DNA from: Desulfobulbaceae bacterium
Lineage (GTDB): Bacteria; Desulfobacterota; Desulfobulbia; Desulfobulbales; Desulfocapsaceae
NCBI GenBank assembly: GCA_003509305.1
Contig: DOMU01000028.1
Location: forward strand, 6,073-19,143
Length of the DNA: 13,071 nt
Direction: 5' to 3'
The position numbers and the translations under genes are program-made. A model generated the notes under the pieces. The model was given only the letters and a program-made list of their open reading frames with translations, searched no databases and had not been told where the DNA came from. Below are positions 1-6,811 of this stretch, one piece after another; position 1 is the stretch's first letter; each line of letters opens with the position of its first letter.

Positions 1-1271
1 CCCCAGGGAGTCTCGGCCAGGCCATGCGACATCAGATGATCGTTGATCATCACCGCGCCGGCGTTGATCCGGGCCGCCAGTTCCCGCGCTCGGCGGCGAT
101 CCTTCGACCACACCGAGCCGGTGAGAGCGTAAGGGCAGGCATTGGCAATCCGCAGCGCTTCCTCGTCATTTTCCACTTTCAATACCGCCACCACCGGACC
201 AAAGATCTCTTCGGCCATGACCGGCATCGTTTCGTTCACTTCGGTTAACACAATGGCCGGGGCAAAGAGGCTGTCATCATCAAGACTCGCACCCGGATTT
301 TTGGCGGCAACGACCGCGCCAGCCGCGACACAGGCCGCCACCTGATTCCGCACCGTCGCCTTCTGACGCGGGCTGATCATCGGCCCAAGATCGGAATCCA
401 TACCGCTGCCGCTTTTTAAGCCTTCCACGGCAACGCGAAGTTTTAGCAGAAATTCATCATATACCTGCTGATGAACCAGCACCCGCTGAATCCCGGCGCA
501 GGACTGGCCGGCATTGGCAAATCCGGCCCAGACAATGCCCCAGACCGCCCGGTCCAAGTCCGCATCCTGACGGATAATGGCGGCATCGGCCCCACCCAGT
601 TCCAGTACCAGCGGCAGCAAGCGGGACGCGGCCAAGGTCATGAGCTGGCGCCCGACTTCGGTCGAGCCGGTGAAAAAGAGTTTATCGACACCACCGTCGA
701 TAAAGGCGGGGCCTGCCTCTTTTCCTGGCATTTCCACATGGGTGAAAAGACCCGGCGGCAGACCGGCGGCGGCAAATACCCGCGCTAACACCCGCCCCAC
801 CTCAGGCGTATCCGTGGCTGCCTTCAGAACCACCGCGTTGCCGGCTAAAAGGGCCATGACGATTTCGGAAAAGGGAATGACAAAAGGATAATTCCACGGC
901 GAGATAATACCGATTACGCCCCAGGGCGTATAGCGCATCCGGCTTTGTTTGTTCAAGAGGAGCAAATTTCCTCCCCAGACCCGGCGCGGCGCAAGAAAGC
1001 GTTTCCCCCATTTCCGGTAATACCTGATCGCCATAGCCGCCGGAAGAACTTCCGTGGCCAGGGCGTCCAGCCTGAGTTTTCCCGTATCATGATGAATGAT
1101 ATCGACAATTTCCGCGCCGTAATCGGCCAGATAGCGTTCCGCTTTTTTCAGACAGGCGGCGCGATCGGCATAGGGAGTCTTTGCCCACAGCGCCTGAGCG
1201 CTTCTGGCGCGGGTAATAATGCCGGTCAGACTGACGTCAGCGACCGATCCGCCGGTTTCTGTTTTATCCAT
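1..1271 (-). CDS. NAD(P)-dependent aldehyde dehydrogenase (3' end beyond window)
   Basis: Oxidises an aldehyde to the carboxylic acid with NAD(P)+, probably a medium- or long-chain aldehyde given its neighbours. I translated 424 codons, open at the left edge; the family is usually 450-500 residues, so roughly 40-60 are missing. The superfamily landmarks are visible and correctly spaced: SPWNYPF with Asn127, VVLK with Lys150, FTGSTEVG (200-207) in the Rossmann fold, general base Glu224 in ELGG, catalytic Cys258 in AGQSCAG, and EEIFGPV with Glu355 for the nicotinamide ribose. The Glu-Cys distance of 34 residues is the family norm. The visible end, INDHLMSHGLAETPW, is the usual run-up to the oligomerisation tail. 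The ATG lies 5 bp after the SDR stop and its Shine-Dalgarno (GGAGGGG) overlaps the end of that gene, so the two are probably translationally coupled. The exact substrate cannot be read from sequence. Confidence 0.93.
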   Translation of the reverse strand, partial: MDKTETGGSVADVSLTGIITRARSAQALWAKTPYADRAACLKKAERYLADYGAEIVDIIHHDTGKLRLDALATEVLPAAMAIRYYRKWGKRFLAPRRVWGGNLLLLNKQSRMRYTPWGVIGIISPWNYPFVIPFSEIVMALLAGNAVVLKAATDTPEVGRVLARVFAAAGLPPGLFTHVEMPGKEAGPAFIDGGVDKLFFTGSTEVGRQLMTLAASRLLPLVLELGGADAAIIRQDADLDRAVWGIVWAGFANAGQSCAGIQRVLVHQQVYDEFLLKLRVAVEGLKSGSGMDSDLGPMISPRQKATVRNQVAACVAAGAVVAAKNPGASLDDDSLFAPAIVLTEVNETMPVMAEEIFGPVVAVLKVENDEEALRIANACPYALTGSVWSKDRRRARELAARINAGAVMINDHLMSHGLAETPW

Positions 1272-1276
1272 TGTGC

Positions 1277-2092
1277 TTACCCCTCCTTTCTTCCCGCGAA
1301 GGTATCCATTGAGCGGTTGATGCCGAAGAAATCGGCAACCGCGTCAGAAACCGCGACCGGCAGGAGCCGGATCAGATAGACACTATAGACAAACCACGGC
1401 AGCAGCAGCCGTTTTTTCCTTCGCAATACCGCATTGACGATGCGCCGGGCCACGACTTCGCTGTCGAGAATCGGCAGCAAAGCGGAAAACCGGGTTTTCA
1501 CCCCGGCAAACATCCCGGTATTGATAAAAAATGGGCAGACCACCGTGGTGTCCACCTGGCTTTTCAGGCGCCGAAGTTCCATGCGGATGGCTTCATGAAA
1601 ACCAAAGGCGGCGAATTTGCTGGCCGAATAGTCGGCAAGACCGGTAACGCCGATGATACCAGCCGCCGATGAGATCGTCACCACATGGCCGGCATTGCGT
1701 TCAATCATTGAGGGCAGGAAGGCCTTACAGGTCCAGAACAAGGGATGGACGTTGACGTCAAGAGTTTTCAGGATTTTCTCGTCCGGAGTTTCAAGAAAGG
1801 TGGAACCCGATACCACGCCCGCATTATTGACCAGCACATCAACCGGTCCCAGCTCGGCGACAAGTGATGCCGCTTTTTCATACACCGCTTCACGGCTGGC
1901 CACATCGCAGACCCGCCCTTTAATGAAAATGCCTTTGCGGCGCCCCTCATCCTCTAACGTCTGCAGGGCATCGGCGTTGATATCCCAGGCCACAACCCGC
2001 GCCCCCTCCTCGGCAAAACCCAAAGCCATGAGCCGGCCAATGCCACTGGCGCCGCCGGTGATCAGAACAAGCTGGTTCCGGATATTTTTCAT
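1277..2092 (-). CDS. Short-chain dehydrogenase/reductase, SDR16C (retinol dehydrogenase/17-beta-HSD-like) style
   Basis: A classical SDR of 271 residues that interconverts a lipophilic alcohol and its aldehyde or ketone. The glycine motif TGGASGIG is at 12-19, NNAG at 89-92, Ser141/142 in TISSAAG, and the catalytic pair Tyr155 and Lys159 in YSASK. Asp37 at the end of strand beta-2 suggests NAD(H) rather than NADP(H). Two traits recall the animal SDR16C group (RDH10, epidermal retinal dehydrogenase 2): NTGMFAGVKTRF at 191-202, and a hydrophobic C-terminal stretch near 229-248 followed by a Leu/Ala-rich helix, suggesting membrane association. I chose the ATG at 2092. A longer reading from TTG at 2137 would overlap the upstream gene and adds a poorly SDR-like leader. 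The Shine-Dalgarno is weak (GGTGA). It lies 34 bp after the CHI-fold gene and 5 bp before the aldehyde dehydrogenase, suggesting sequential alcohol-to-acid oxidation. SDR membership is certain; the substrate is not. Confidence 0.92.
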   Translation of the reverse strand: MKNIRNQLVLITGGASGIGRLMALGFAEEGARVVAWDINADALQTLEDEGRRKGIFIKGRVCDVASREAVYEKAASLVAELGPVDVLVNNAGVVSGSTFLETPDEKILKTLDVNVHPLFWTCKAFLPSMIERNAGHVVTISSAAGIIGVTGLADYSASKFAAFGFHEAIRMELRRLKSQVDTTVVCPFFINTGMFAGVKTRFSALLPILDSEVVARRIVNAVLRRKKRLLLPWFVYSVYLIRLLPVAVSDAVADFFGINRSMDTFAGRKEG

Positions 2093-2126
2093 AATTTCAC
2101 CATGTAAAAGCCCTGGGACAGCAAAT

Positions 2127-2714
2127 TTATAAGCCAAGCAGGCCGTCGCCGACAGTTTTGTCGGCCTTTACACCGACGTTGTAGCGGTAATACATCGCAG
2201 CAAAAGTTTCACCAGGAATGGTTCCCTTGACCTGTCCCTGCCAGGTGAGCGTCAGGCCCTTGCCGGGAACGTACAGAGTTTCCGAGGTCAAACCTGGCGC
2301 CATGTCTTTATCGAACCAGGAAGCGAAGGTGTCAATATCCTTGCGGTTGGCCGTGACCAAAGCCGGTGGATTGGCCTCTCCGATCAGTTCGATAAAACCT
2401 TCCTTAAGTTTTTGGGCCGTGGCTTTACTGGTCAGATAATGGGTCAGCACATACTTCATCTGCTGAGAGGTAATTATCGTCTCGGCATCTTTGCTGGGCT
2501 GTTCCAGATACAAACCAACGGCATAGACCTTGACGATACCGAATCTTTTCAGAAAACCGACGCCGTTCAGGCGCAGTGTTTTCCCATCAATCACCTTCTC
2601 TTTGGGAAATTGCACGCCAAGGATTTCGACTGTTGCCGTTTCGGCCAGGGCCAGAACCGGCATAACCAGCATTGCTACAGTCGCCAGCGCCAGAAAAAAT
2701 ATCCGTCCACTCAT
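2127..2714 (-). CDS. Secreted chalcone-isomerase-fold protein (Chalcone isomerase-like family)
   Basis: A 195-residue protein with a Sec signal peptide. Residues 1-24 have Arg4, a hydrophobic core and an ALA cleavage site before Glu25, giving a periplasmic mature form of about 171 residues. The conserved bacterial CHI-like block is at 47-71, including LNGVGFLKRFG and VYAVGLYLE, with a later WQGQVKGTIPG (158-168) and the terminal GDGLLGL. This matches small bacterial chalcone-isomerase-like proteins (Pfam Chalcone_3 type), most of which have no known enzyme activity. The plant CHI fold includes fatty-acid-binding proteins, so a fatty-acid-binding role beside a FadL channel is a reasonable inference, not a demonstrated function. 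The ATG is preceded by AAGGGGTG. It is separated from fadL by an intrinsic terminator, so it may have its own promoter or depend on readthrough; I see no convincing promoter in the gap. Confidence 0.85.
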   Translation of the reverse strand: MSGRIFFLALATVAMLVMPVLALAETATVEILGVQFPKEKVIDGKTLRLNGVGFLKRFGIVKVYAVGLYLEQPSKDAETIITSQQMKYVLTHYLTSKATAQKLKEGFIELIGEANPPALVTANRKDIDTFASWFDKDMAPGLTSETLYVPGKGLTLTWQGQVKGTIPGETFAAMYYRYNVGVKADKTVGDGLLGL

Positions 2715-2766
2715 TTCCGCACCCCTTATGAATTGTAAAAAGAAAAGTAAAAAGAAAAAAGCGCCA

Positions 2767-2806
2767 AAACAAAACCGCGCCGTCCCCGGACTGGGAAGCG
2801 GCGCGG
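2767..2806 (-). terminator. Rho-independent terminator after the fadL-like gene
   Basis: The arm CCGCGCCG (2775-2782) pairs perfectly with CGGCGCGG (2799-2806). Four more pairs (TCCC 2783-2786 with GGGA 2793-2796) are possible after a two-base bulge. On the minus strand the stem is followed at once by TTTTGTTTT (2774-2766), then a second T-rich stretch down to about 2736. It begins 29 bp after the stop codon of the outer-membrane protein gene, so it should end the large fad transcript. The plus strand has no T-tract after the stem. Confidence 0.85.
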
Positions 2807-2835
2807 TGTCAGACCCTCAGAAGACGGTACAACTC

Positions 2836-4095
2836 TTAGAAGCGATACTGAAATCCTGCGCTCACCAGTATGCCGGCCATATCGCTGAACTCACCGTTCG
2901 CATGACCGCCTTGGTCAAGGTTATTCACTGTACGGCTTTCTTTCACGTCATACAGAACACCGAGACCAACTTCCATTTTGTCGTTGATGGCATAACGCGC
3001 GCCGACTGAAAACAGCCAGGCGTCGGAATCCGGCAACTCAAAGCCCAGCGTGGAGTCGGGCGCCGGGGTTTTGTCGTAGCAAACACCGGCCATCAGCGTC
3101 AGCTTGTCGGTGGTGACGTATTCCAGACCGAGACGGTAGGCATCGCTGTCATCCCAATTCTTCGGCACCGTTGTGTTGAAAGCGTTATTCAGAACCGGAC
3201 TGTAGATCGTCTGGTCATAACGGAAGTCGAGGTTTTCATATTCCGACCAGAAGGTCCGGTCCCAGCCCAGCTCAACGGTGAGCCGGTCGAAGAACGTATA
3301 GGAGGTGGCAATGGCGAGAACCGCTGGCGCCGCCACGGTCACACTGCCCCTGGTGGCAACGTGGTTGAAGGGCATACCCGGAGGATAGTTGGTCTTCAGG
3401 ATGGCATCACCCTCGTAATCAAGATCGACATGGGAGCGGTAGGTGGCGGCTATGTTCCACTCCTTGGTCGGTTTGTAGTCAATGGCCGCGTTCCAACCCC
3501 ATTCATGGGTGTCGCCAGACATCGCGCGGCTGGCGTTGATGCCTGCCGGGTCGACTGTGCCATTGCTCATAACCGTCGCTTTGGCATAGATGGCCCGTCC
3601 GCCCACCGCCACCGCCAATTTATCGGGTATAATCTCGTAGCTGAGGGTTGGGTTGATGTCAAAAACCTGGACCGAGAATTTTTCCGCGAAGGTTTTTGCG
3701 TACGGACTATCCCAACGTCTGGCCAAACCATAGGGGGCGGTCACGGAAAAGCCGAAACGGAAACCATGCCATTTCGGCGCCAGCAGAAAAAGGGTGGGCA
3801 GTAAGAAATCGTCCTCGCGTGATTCACCGCTGTACAAGGGCGAGCGGGCATCTTCGTACTTTGAACTGGTCAGGTGGATATAGTTGAAATTAATCTCCGT
3901 GATCCAGCCGTCTTTCAACATGGCGGCGCCGGCCGGGTTGTAGTAGGCGGCATCGGCGCTGCTGGCCGAGGCAATGTTGGCGTTCGATTTCGAAATGGCA
4001 TTCACCGATTGTTCCGGAATGCGGTAGCCGGAAGCGAAAGCCGAACCGGCTGTGAACAGGGACAACGCCACCAGGCAAGACAGTGTTTTTTTCAT
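2836..4095 (-). CDS. fadL: FadL/OmpP1-family outer-membrane long-chain fatty-acid channel
   Basis: Outer-membrane beta-barrel that lets long-chain fatty acids or other hydrophobic compounds reach the periplasm. The 419-residue precursor has a clean signal peptide, MKKTLSCLVALSLFTAGSAFA, cleaved after Ala21. The mature N-terminus SGYRIPEQS (22-30) and the NPA motif in YYNPAGAAM (Asn53-Pro54-Ala55) are the signature of the FadL plug domain. The rest alternates as barrel strands and ends in QYRF, the terminal Phe typical of proteins inserted by the Bam machinery. Length is close to E. coli FadL. I chose the ATG at 4095, preceded by a strong GGAGGG; an upstream GTG at 4143 would place charged residues before the signal peptide. 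It follows the thioesterase gene by 74 bp and is the last gene before a terminator. The family also contains toluene and xylene channels, but the context favours fatty acid. Confidence 0.92.
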   Translation of the reverse strand: MKKTLSCLVALSLFTAGSAFASGYRIPEQSVNAISKSNANIASASSADAAYYNPAGAAMLKDGWITEINFNYIHLTSSKYEDARSPLYSGESREDDFLLPTLFLLAPKWHGFRFGFSVTAPYGLARRWDSPYAKTFAEKFSVQVFDINPTLSYEIIPDKLAVAVGGRAIYAKATVMSNGTVDPAGINASRAMSGDTHEWGWNAAIDYKPTKEWNIAATYRSHVDLDYEGDAILKTNYPPGMPFNHVATRGSVTVAAPAVLAIATSYTFFDRLTVELGWDRTFWSEYENLDFRYDQTIYSPVLNNAFNTTVPKNWDDSDAYRLGLEYVTTDKLTLMAGVCYDKTPAPDSTLGFELPDSDAWLFSVGARYAINDKMEVGLGVLYDVKESRTVNNLDQGGHANGEFSDMAGILVSAGFQYRF

Positions 4096-4169
4096 TTCTT
4101 CCCTCCTCTCATGTTTTTGGTTTGCCAGCTTCAACCTTCTCACAACAACCCCTTATAAATCGATCGATC

Positions 4170-4637
4170 TCAATTAACACTTGCCGGATATGCCGCCTCC
4201 GGCCGCTTGTCACCCGAAGCGGACATCGCCTTCATCATTGCTATCAGTTCCCGAAGCTCCGGCACATCGGCATTCATATTCAGTGCTTTGCCTTCCTTGC
4301 CGGTGATGACAAAAGTCACCAGGGCGTCGGAAACCAGTTTATCGGTACCGGCGAGAAAGATTTCCTGGCGCAGAGTGGCGCTGTGGCTGCCGACCTTGTC
4401 GAGACGGCTGCGGATCTCAATGGTTGAGCCGACAAAAACCGGCCGCCGGTAACTGACGTTGATATTGACCACGGCAAAGGCCAGGCCTTTTTTCATCAGT
4501 TCCGTCAGATCAATCGTTTTCTCAAGCCAATACCAGCGGTCTTCCTCATAAAATTCCAGATAGCGGGTATTGTTGACGTGCCCGTAAAAATCGGTGTGAT
4601 AGCCGCGCACTTTGATGCGCGTGGTATATCCTTCCAC
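4170..4637 (-). CDS. fadM: FadM-like long-chain acyl-CoA thioesterase (hotdog fold)
   Basis: A cytoplasmic hotdog thioesterase of 155 residues that hydrolyses acyl-CoA to free acid and CoA. From memory, the N-terminal half resembles E. coli FadM very closely: KVRGYHTDFYGHVNNTRYLE (9-28) places catalytic Asp16 in the usual position, followed by a match to FadM's VVNININYRRP (here VVNINVSYRRP) and later SDALVTFV. FadM releases products that block beta-oxidation, such as dienoyl-CoAs, which fits its place in a fad operon. The start is GTG, supported by AAGGAGGA about nine bases upstream; no in-frame ATG fits better. The tail beyond residue 130 is longer than in FadM and looks unstructured. It lies 19 bp downstream of the SCP2 gene. 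A YbgC-type specificity cannot be excluded. Confidence 0.88.
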   Translation of the reverse strand: MEGYTTRIKVRGYHTDFYGHVNNTRYLEFYEEDRWYWLEKTIDLTELMKKGLAFAVVNINVSYRRPVFVGSTIEIRSRLDKVGSHSATLRQEIFLAGTDKLVSDALVTFVITGKEGKALNMNADVPELRELIAMMKAMSASGDKRPEAAYPASVN

Positions 4638-4656
4638 CAGGTAATTCCTCCTTCTC

Positions 4657-4965
4657 TTAAGCCTTGCCGAAACAACGGAGCAAAGTCTCCAGGGCGGCGG
4701 GATCGTTGGACTTGATCTTGCCGCTCATAAAATCGAACACGCCAGGGCGATAGCCGTCCTGCCAGATTCTGGTGAAAAACTCGGCGCTGGTTTTGCACAC
4801 GCAATCGGCGGAGTCAAGAGTTTTACCATCTTCGACCACCGCCCGCTCGCTATCCAGCTTCAGCGTTTTTTTGCTGTCACCAATCGAAAAGTAATAGCTC
4901 TTCGGCTCGGTGATGCTGCCCGGCACATACTGACCGGGCAGAGCCGCGAACAATTCATCTATCAT
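4657..4965 (-). CDS. Stand-alone SCP2 (sterol carrier protein 2) domain protein
   Basis: A single-domain protein of 102 residues without signal peptide or membrane segment, so probably cytoplasmic. The C-terminal half shows the SCP2 pattern: an acidic-then-hydrophobic helix (AEFFTRIWQDGYRPGVFDFM, 61-80), then SGKIKSNDPAALETLLRCFG, equivalent to the family's 'G.l.v.Gd...a..l' strand-helix. SCP2 domains form a hydrophobic tunnel that binds acyl-CoAs, fatty acids or sterols and have no catalytic residues. In bacteria they are common beside beta-oxidation genes. I chose the ATG at 4965, preceded by AAGGA at suitable spacing; reading upstream would run into the acyl-CoA dehydrogenase gene in another frame. 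The gap to that gene is 40 bp. Its role as acyl-CoA carrier or pool buffer is inferred from fold and neighbours. Confidence 0.85.
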   Translation of the reverse strand: MIDELFAALPGQYVPGSITEPKSYYFSIGDSKKTLKLDSERAVVEDGKTLDSADCVCKTSAEFFTRIWQDGYRPGVFDFMSGKIKSNDPAALETLLRCFGKA

Positions 4966-5005
4966 ATCGGCTTCCTTATCATCACTGTGGCTGCTCCACC
5001 GCCGG

Positions 5006-6787
5006 TTACGCGAAGATATAGCGCTCTTCTTCCGAGGCCGTTTGCGCCAGCAGGCGTTTAGCCGCGAGAAGACCACTGGCATCGTATTTGCCAAAACGGC
5101 GGATGCCGGACAAGAGCATGGTCAGCGTATCGCCTTCCTCGGCGTAAAAAGCGCCACGGCGGGCGGCGCTGGTCGCCGTTTCAGTGGCGGCAAAGGCGAA
5201 GACCTTAACCGCCGCCCCCAGAAGCGCCTGACGTTTCGGCGTCGCCTTGGCGAAATATTTTTCGGCGCGCAATACCGTGCTTTCCAGGGCATAGATCTGG
5301 ATGGCGATGTCGGCGGCGGCGATGAGAATTTCCTGCTCATTGGCCAGCTTGTCCTTGAATTTCTGCACGCCAGCTCCAGACAGGATCAAGAACAGGGTTT
5401 TCAGATTTTTGATCAGCATCTTTTCAGCGGCGAACAACACCGTGTCATCCAACTCTTCAAAGCCAGGCGTCATCAGTTGTTCGAAGGCTTCCATGGCTTT
5501 TTTCTGCAAGGGCAGTTCGCCCTTCATGGCTTTGCGCAGAATCATACCGGGAATCAACATGCGGTTGATCTCGTTGGTGCCTTCGAAGATGCGGTTGATG
5601 CGTTCGTCGCGGTAGAAACGCTCGGCCGGATATTCGCTGATGAAGCCGTAGCCGCCATGGATCTGCACCACCTCATCGACCACCTCGGCCAGGACATCGC
5701 TGCAGAAGACTTTGGCGATGGCGCATTCCGCCGCGTACTCCTCAATGCCGCGCTGATATTCCTCGTAATAATTCGGGATATCTTTCGGGATGGTCGCCAG
5801 CTTTTCATCGAGCTGACCGGCCATGCGGTAGATCAGCGATTCGGCGGCGAAAATACCCGAAACCAGGTTGGCGATTTTCTCCTGAATGGCGCCAAAACGA
5901 CCGATCGGGGTATTAAATTGCTTGCGGATATTGGCGTACTTGACACCTTCGGCGAAGGCCTCTTTGGCAGCGCCGGTGACACAGGCGCCCAGCTTGAAAC
6001 GGCCAACGTTCAAGACGTTGAAAGCTATCTTATGGCCTTTGCCGGCCTCGCCGAGCAAGTTCTCGACCGGTACCTGGCAATTATCCAAAATGATCTGCAC
6101 CGTCGAGGAACCCTTGATGCCGAGTTTTTTCTCTTCATTGCCGACAACCAGCCCCGGAAACGTGCGCTCGACGAGAAAAGCGGTGAAGTGCTGTTTGTCG
6201 ATCTTAGCGAAGATGGTGTAAATGTCGGCAAAACCACCGTTGGTGATGAACTGCTTGGTACCGTTCAGAATGTAGTGCTTGCCATCCGGCGACAGAACAG
6301 CCGAGGTAGCGGCGCCCAAGGCGTCGCTGCCGGAACCGGGTTCGGTCAGGCAGTAGGAGGCGATCCATTCCCCGGACATGAGTTTGGGCAGATATTTTTT
6401 CTTCTGCTCATCGGTGCCGTAATAGATCAGCGGCAGGCTGCCGATGCCGGTGTGGCAGACGACAGCGACCGAGAAAGCGCCACTGCGGGCGATCTTTTCA
6501 CTGACCACCAGGCCGGTGGCCTTGTCGAGCTCGAGACCGCCGTACTCCTCCGGCGCGTCCATCATCAAAAAACCCAGTTCACCAGCCCGGCGCAGGCCAG
6601 CGACGACCCTGGAGAAATCCTGTTTGTCAATTTCTTCTGCCTGCGGCATGATTTCGTTGGTGATGAACTGGTCGGCGGTGTCGGCCATCTGGCGTTGCTC
6701 ATCGCTGAAATCTTCAGGCGTGAAAATATCGGCGCAAGGAGTTTCGGCAACGAGATATTCTCCACCTCTCACTTGTTTCTGGCTCAT
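5006..6787 (-). CDS. fadE: FadE-type acyl-CoA dehydrogenase, VLCAD-like with C-terminal extension
   Basis: FAD flavoenzyme of 593 residues that introduces the 2,3-double bond into acyl-CoA, the first step of beta-oxidation; electrons normally pass to ETF. The N-terminal helical domain leads to ASYCLTEPGSGSD (143-155) and GTKQFITNGGFADIY (176-190) around the flavin and substrate. The C-terminal helical domain has IHGGYGFISEYPAERFYRD (376-394) and RIFEGTNEINR, in which Glu402 is the expected catalytic base. Beyond about residue 440 there is a further ~150-residue alpha-helical extension, as in mitochondrial VLCAD/ACAD9 and Bacillus FadE (about 594 residues), which points to long-chain substrates. 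The ATG has GAGGA eight bases upstream. It lies 24 bp after the thiolase gene, in the Bacillus fadN-fadA-fadE order. No etfAB genes are in the window. Confidence 0.95.
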   Translation of the reverse strand: MSQKQVRGGEYLVAETPCADIFTPEDFSDEQRQMADTADQFITNEIMPQAEEIDKQDFSRVVAGLRRAGELGFLMMDAPEEYGGLELDKATGLVVSEKIARSGAFSVAVVCHTGIGSLPLIYYGTDEQKKKYLPKLMSGEWIASYCLTEPGSGSDALGAATSAVLSPDGKHYILNGTKQFITNGGFADIYTIFAKIDKQHFTAFLVERTFPGLVVGNEEKKLGIKGSSTVQIILDNCQVPVENLLGEAGKGHKIAFNVLNVGRFKLGACVTGAAKEAFAEGVKYANIRKQFNTPIGRFGAIQEKIANLVSGIFAAESLIYRMAGQLDEKLATIPKDIPNYYEEYQRGIEEYAAECAIAKVFCSDVLAEVVDEVVQIHGGYGFISEYPAERFYRDERINRIFEGTNEINRMLIPGMILRKAMKGELPLQKKAMEAFEQLMTPGFEELDDTVLFAAEKMLIKNLKTLFLILSGAGVQKFKDKLANEQEILIAAADIAIQIYALESTVLRAEKYFAKATPKRQALLGAAVKVFAFAATETATSAARRGAFYAEEGDTLTMLLSGIRRFGKYDASGLLAAKRLLAQTASEEERYIFA

Positions 6788-6811
6788 AATTTTGTCCTCG
6801 AATTGCTCTCT

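Noticed and set aside
4159..4168. ATCGATCGAT self-complementary sequence upstream of fadL as an operator, with TTATAA nearby as a promoter.
   Set aside because: The short repeat is a simple GATC tandem at the end of the thioesterase gene, and no -35 box lies at proper distance from the TATAAG.
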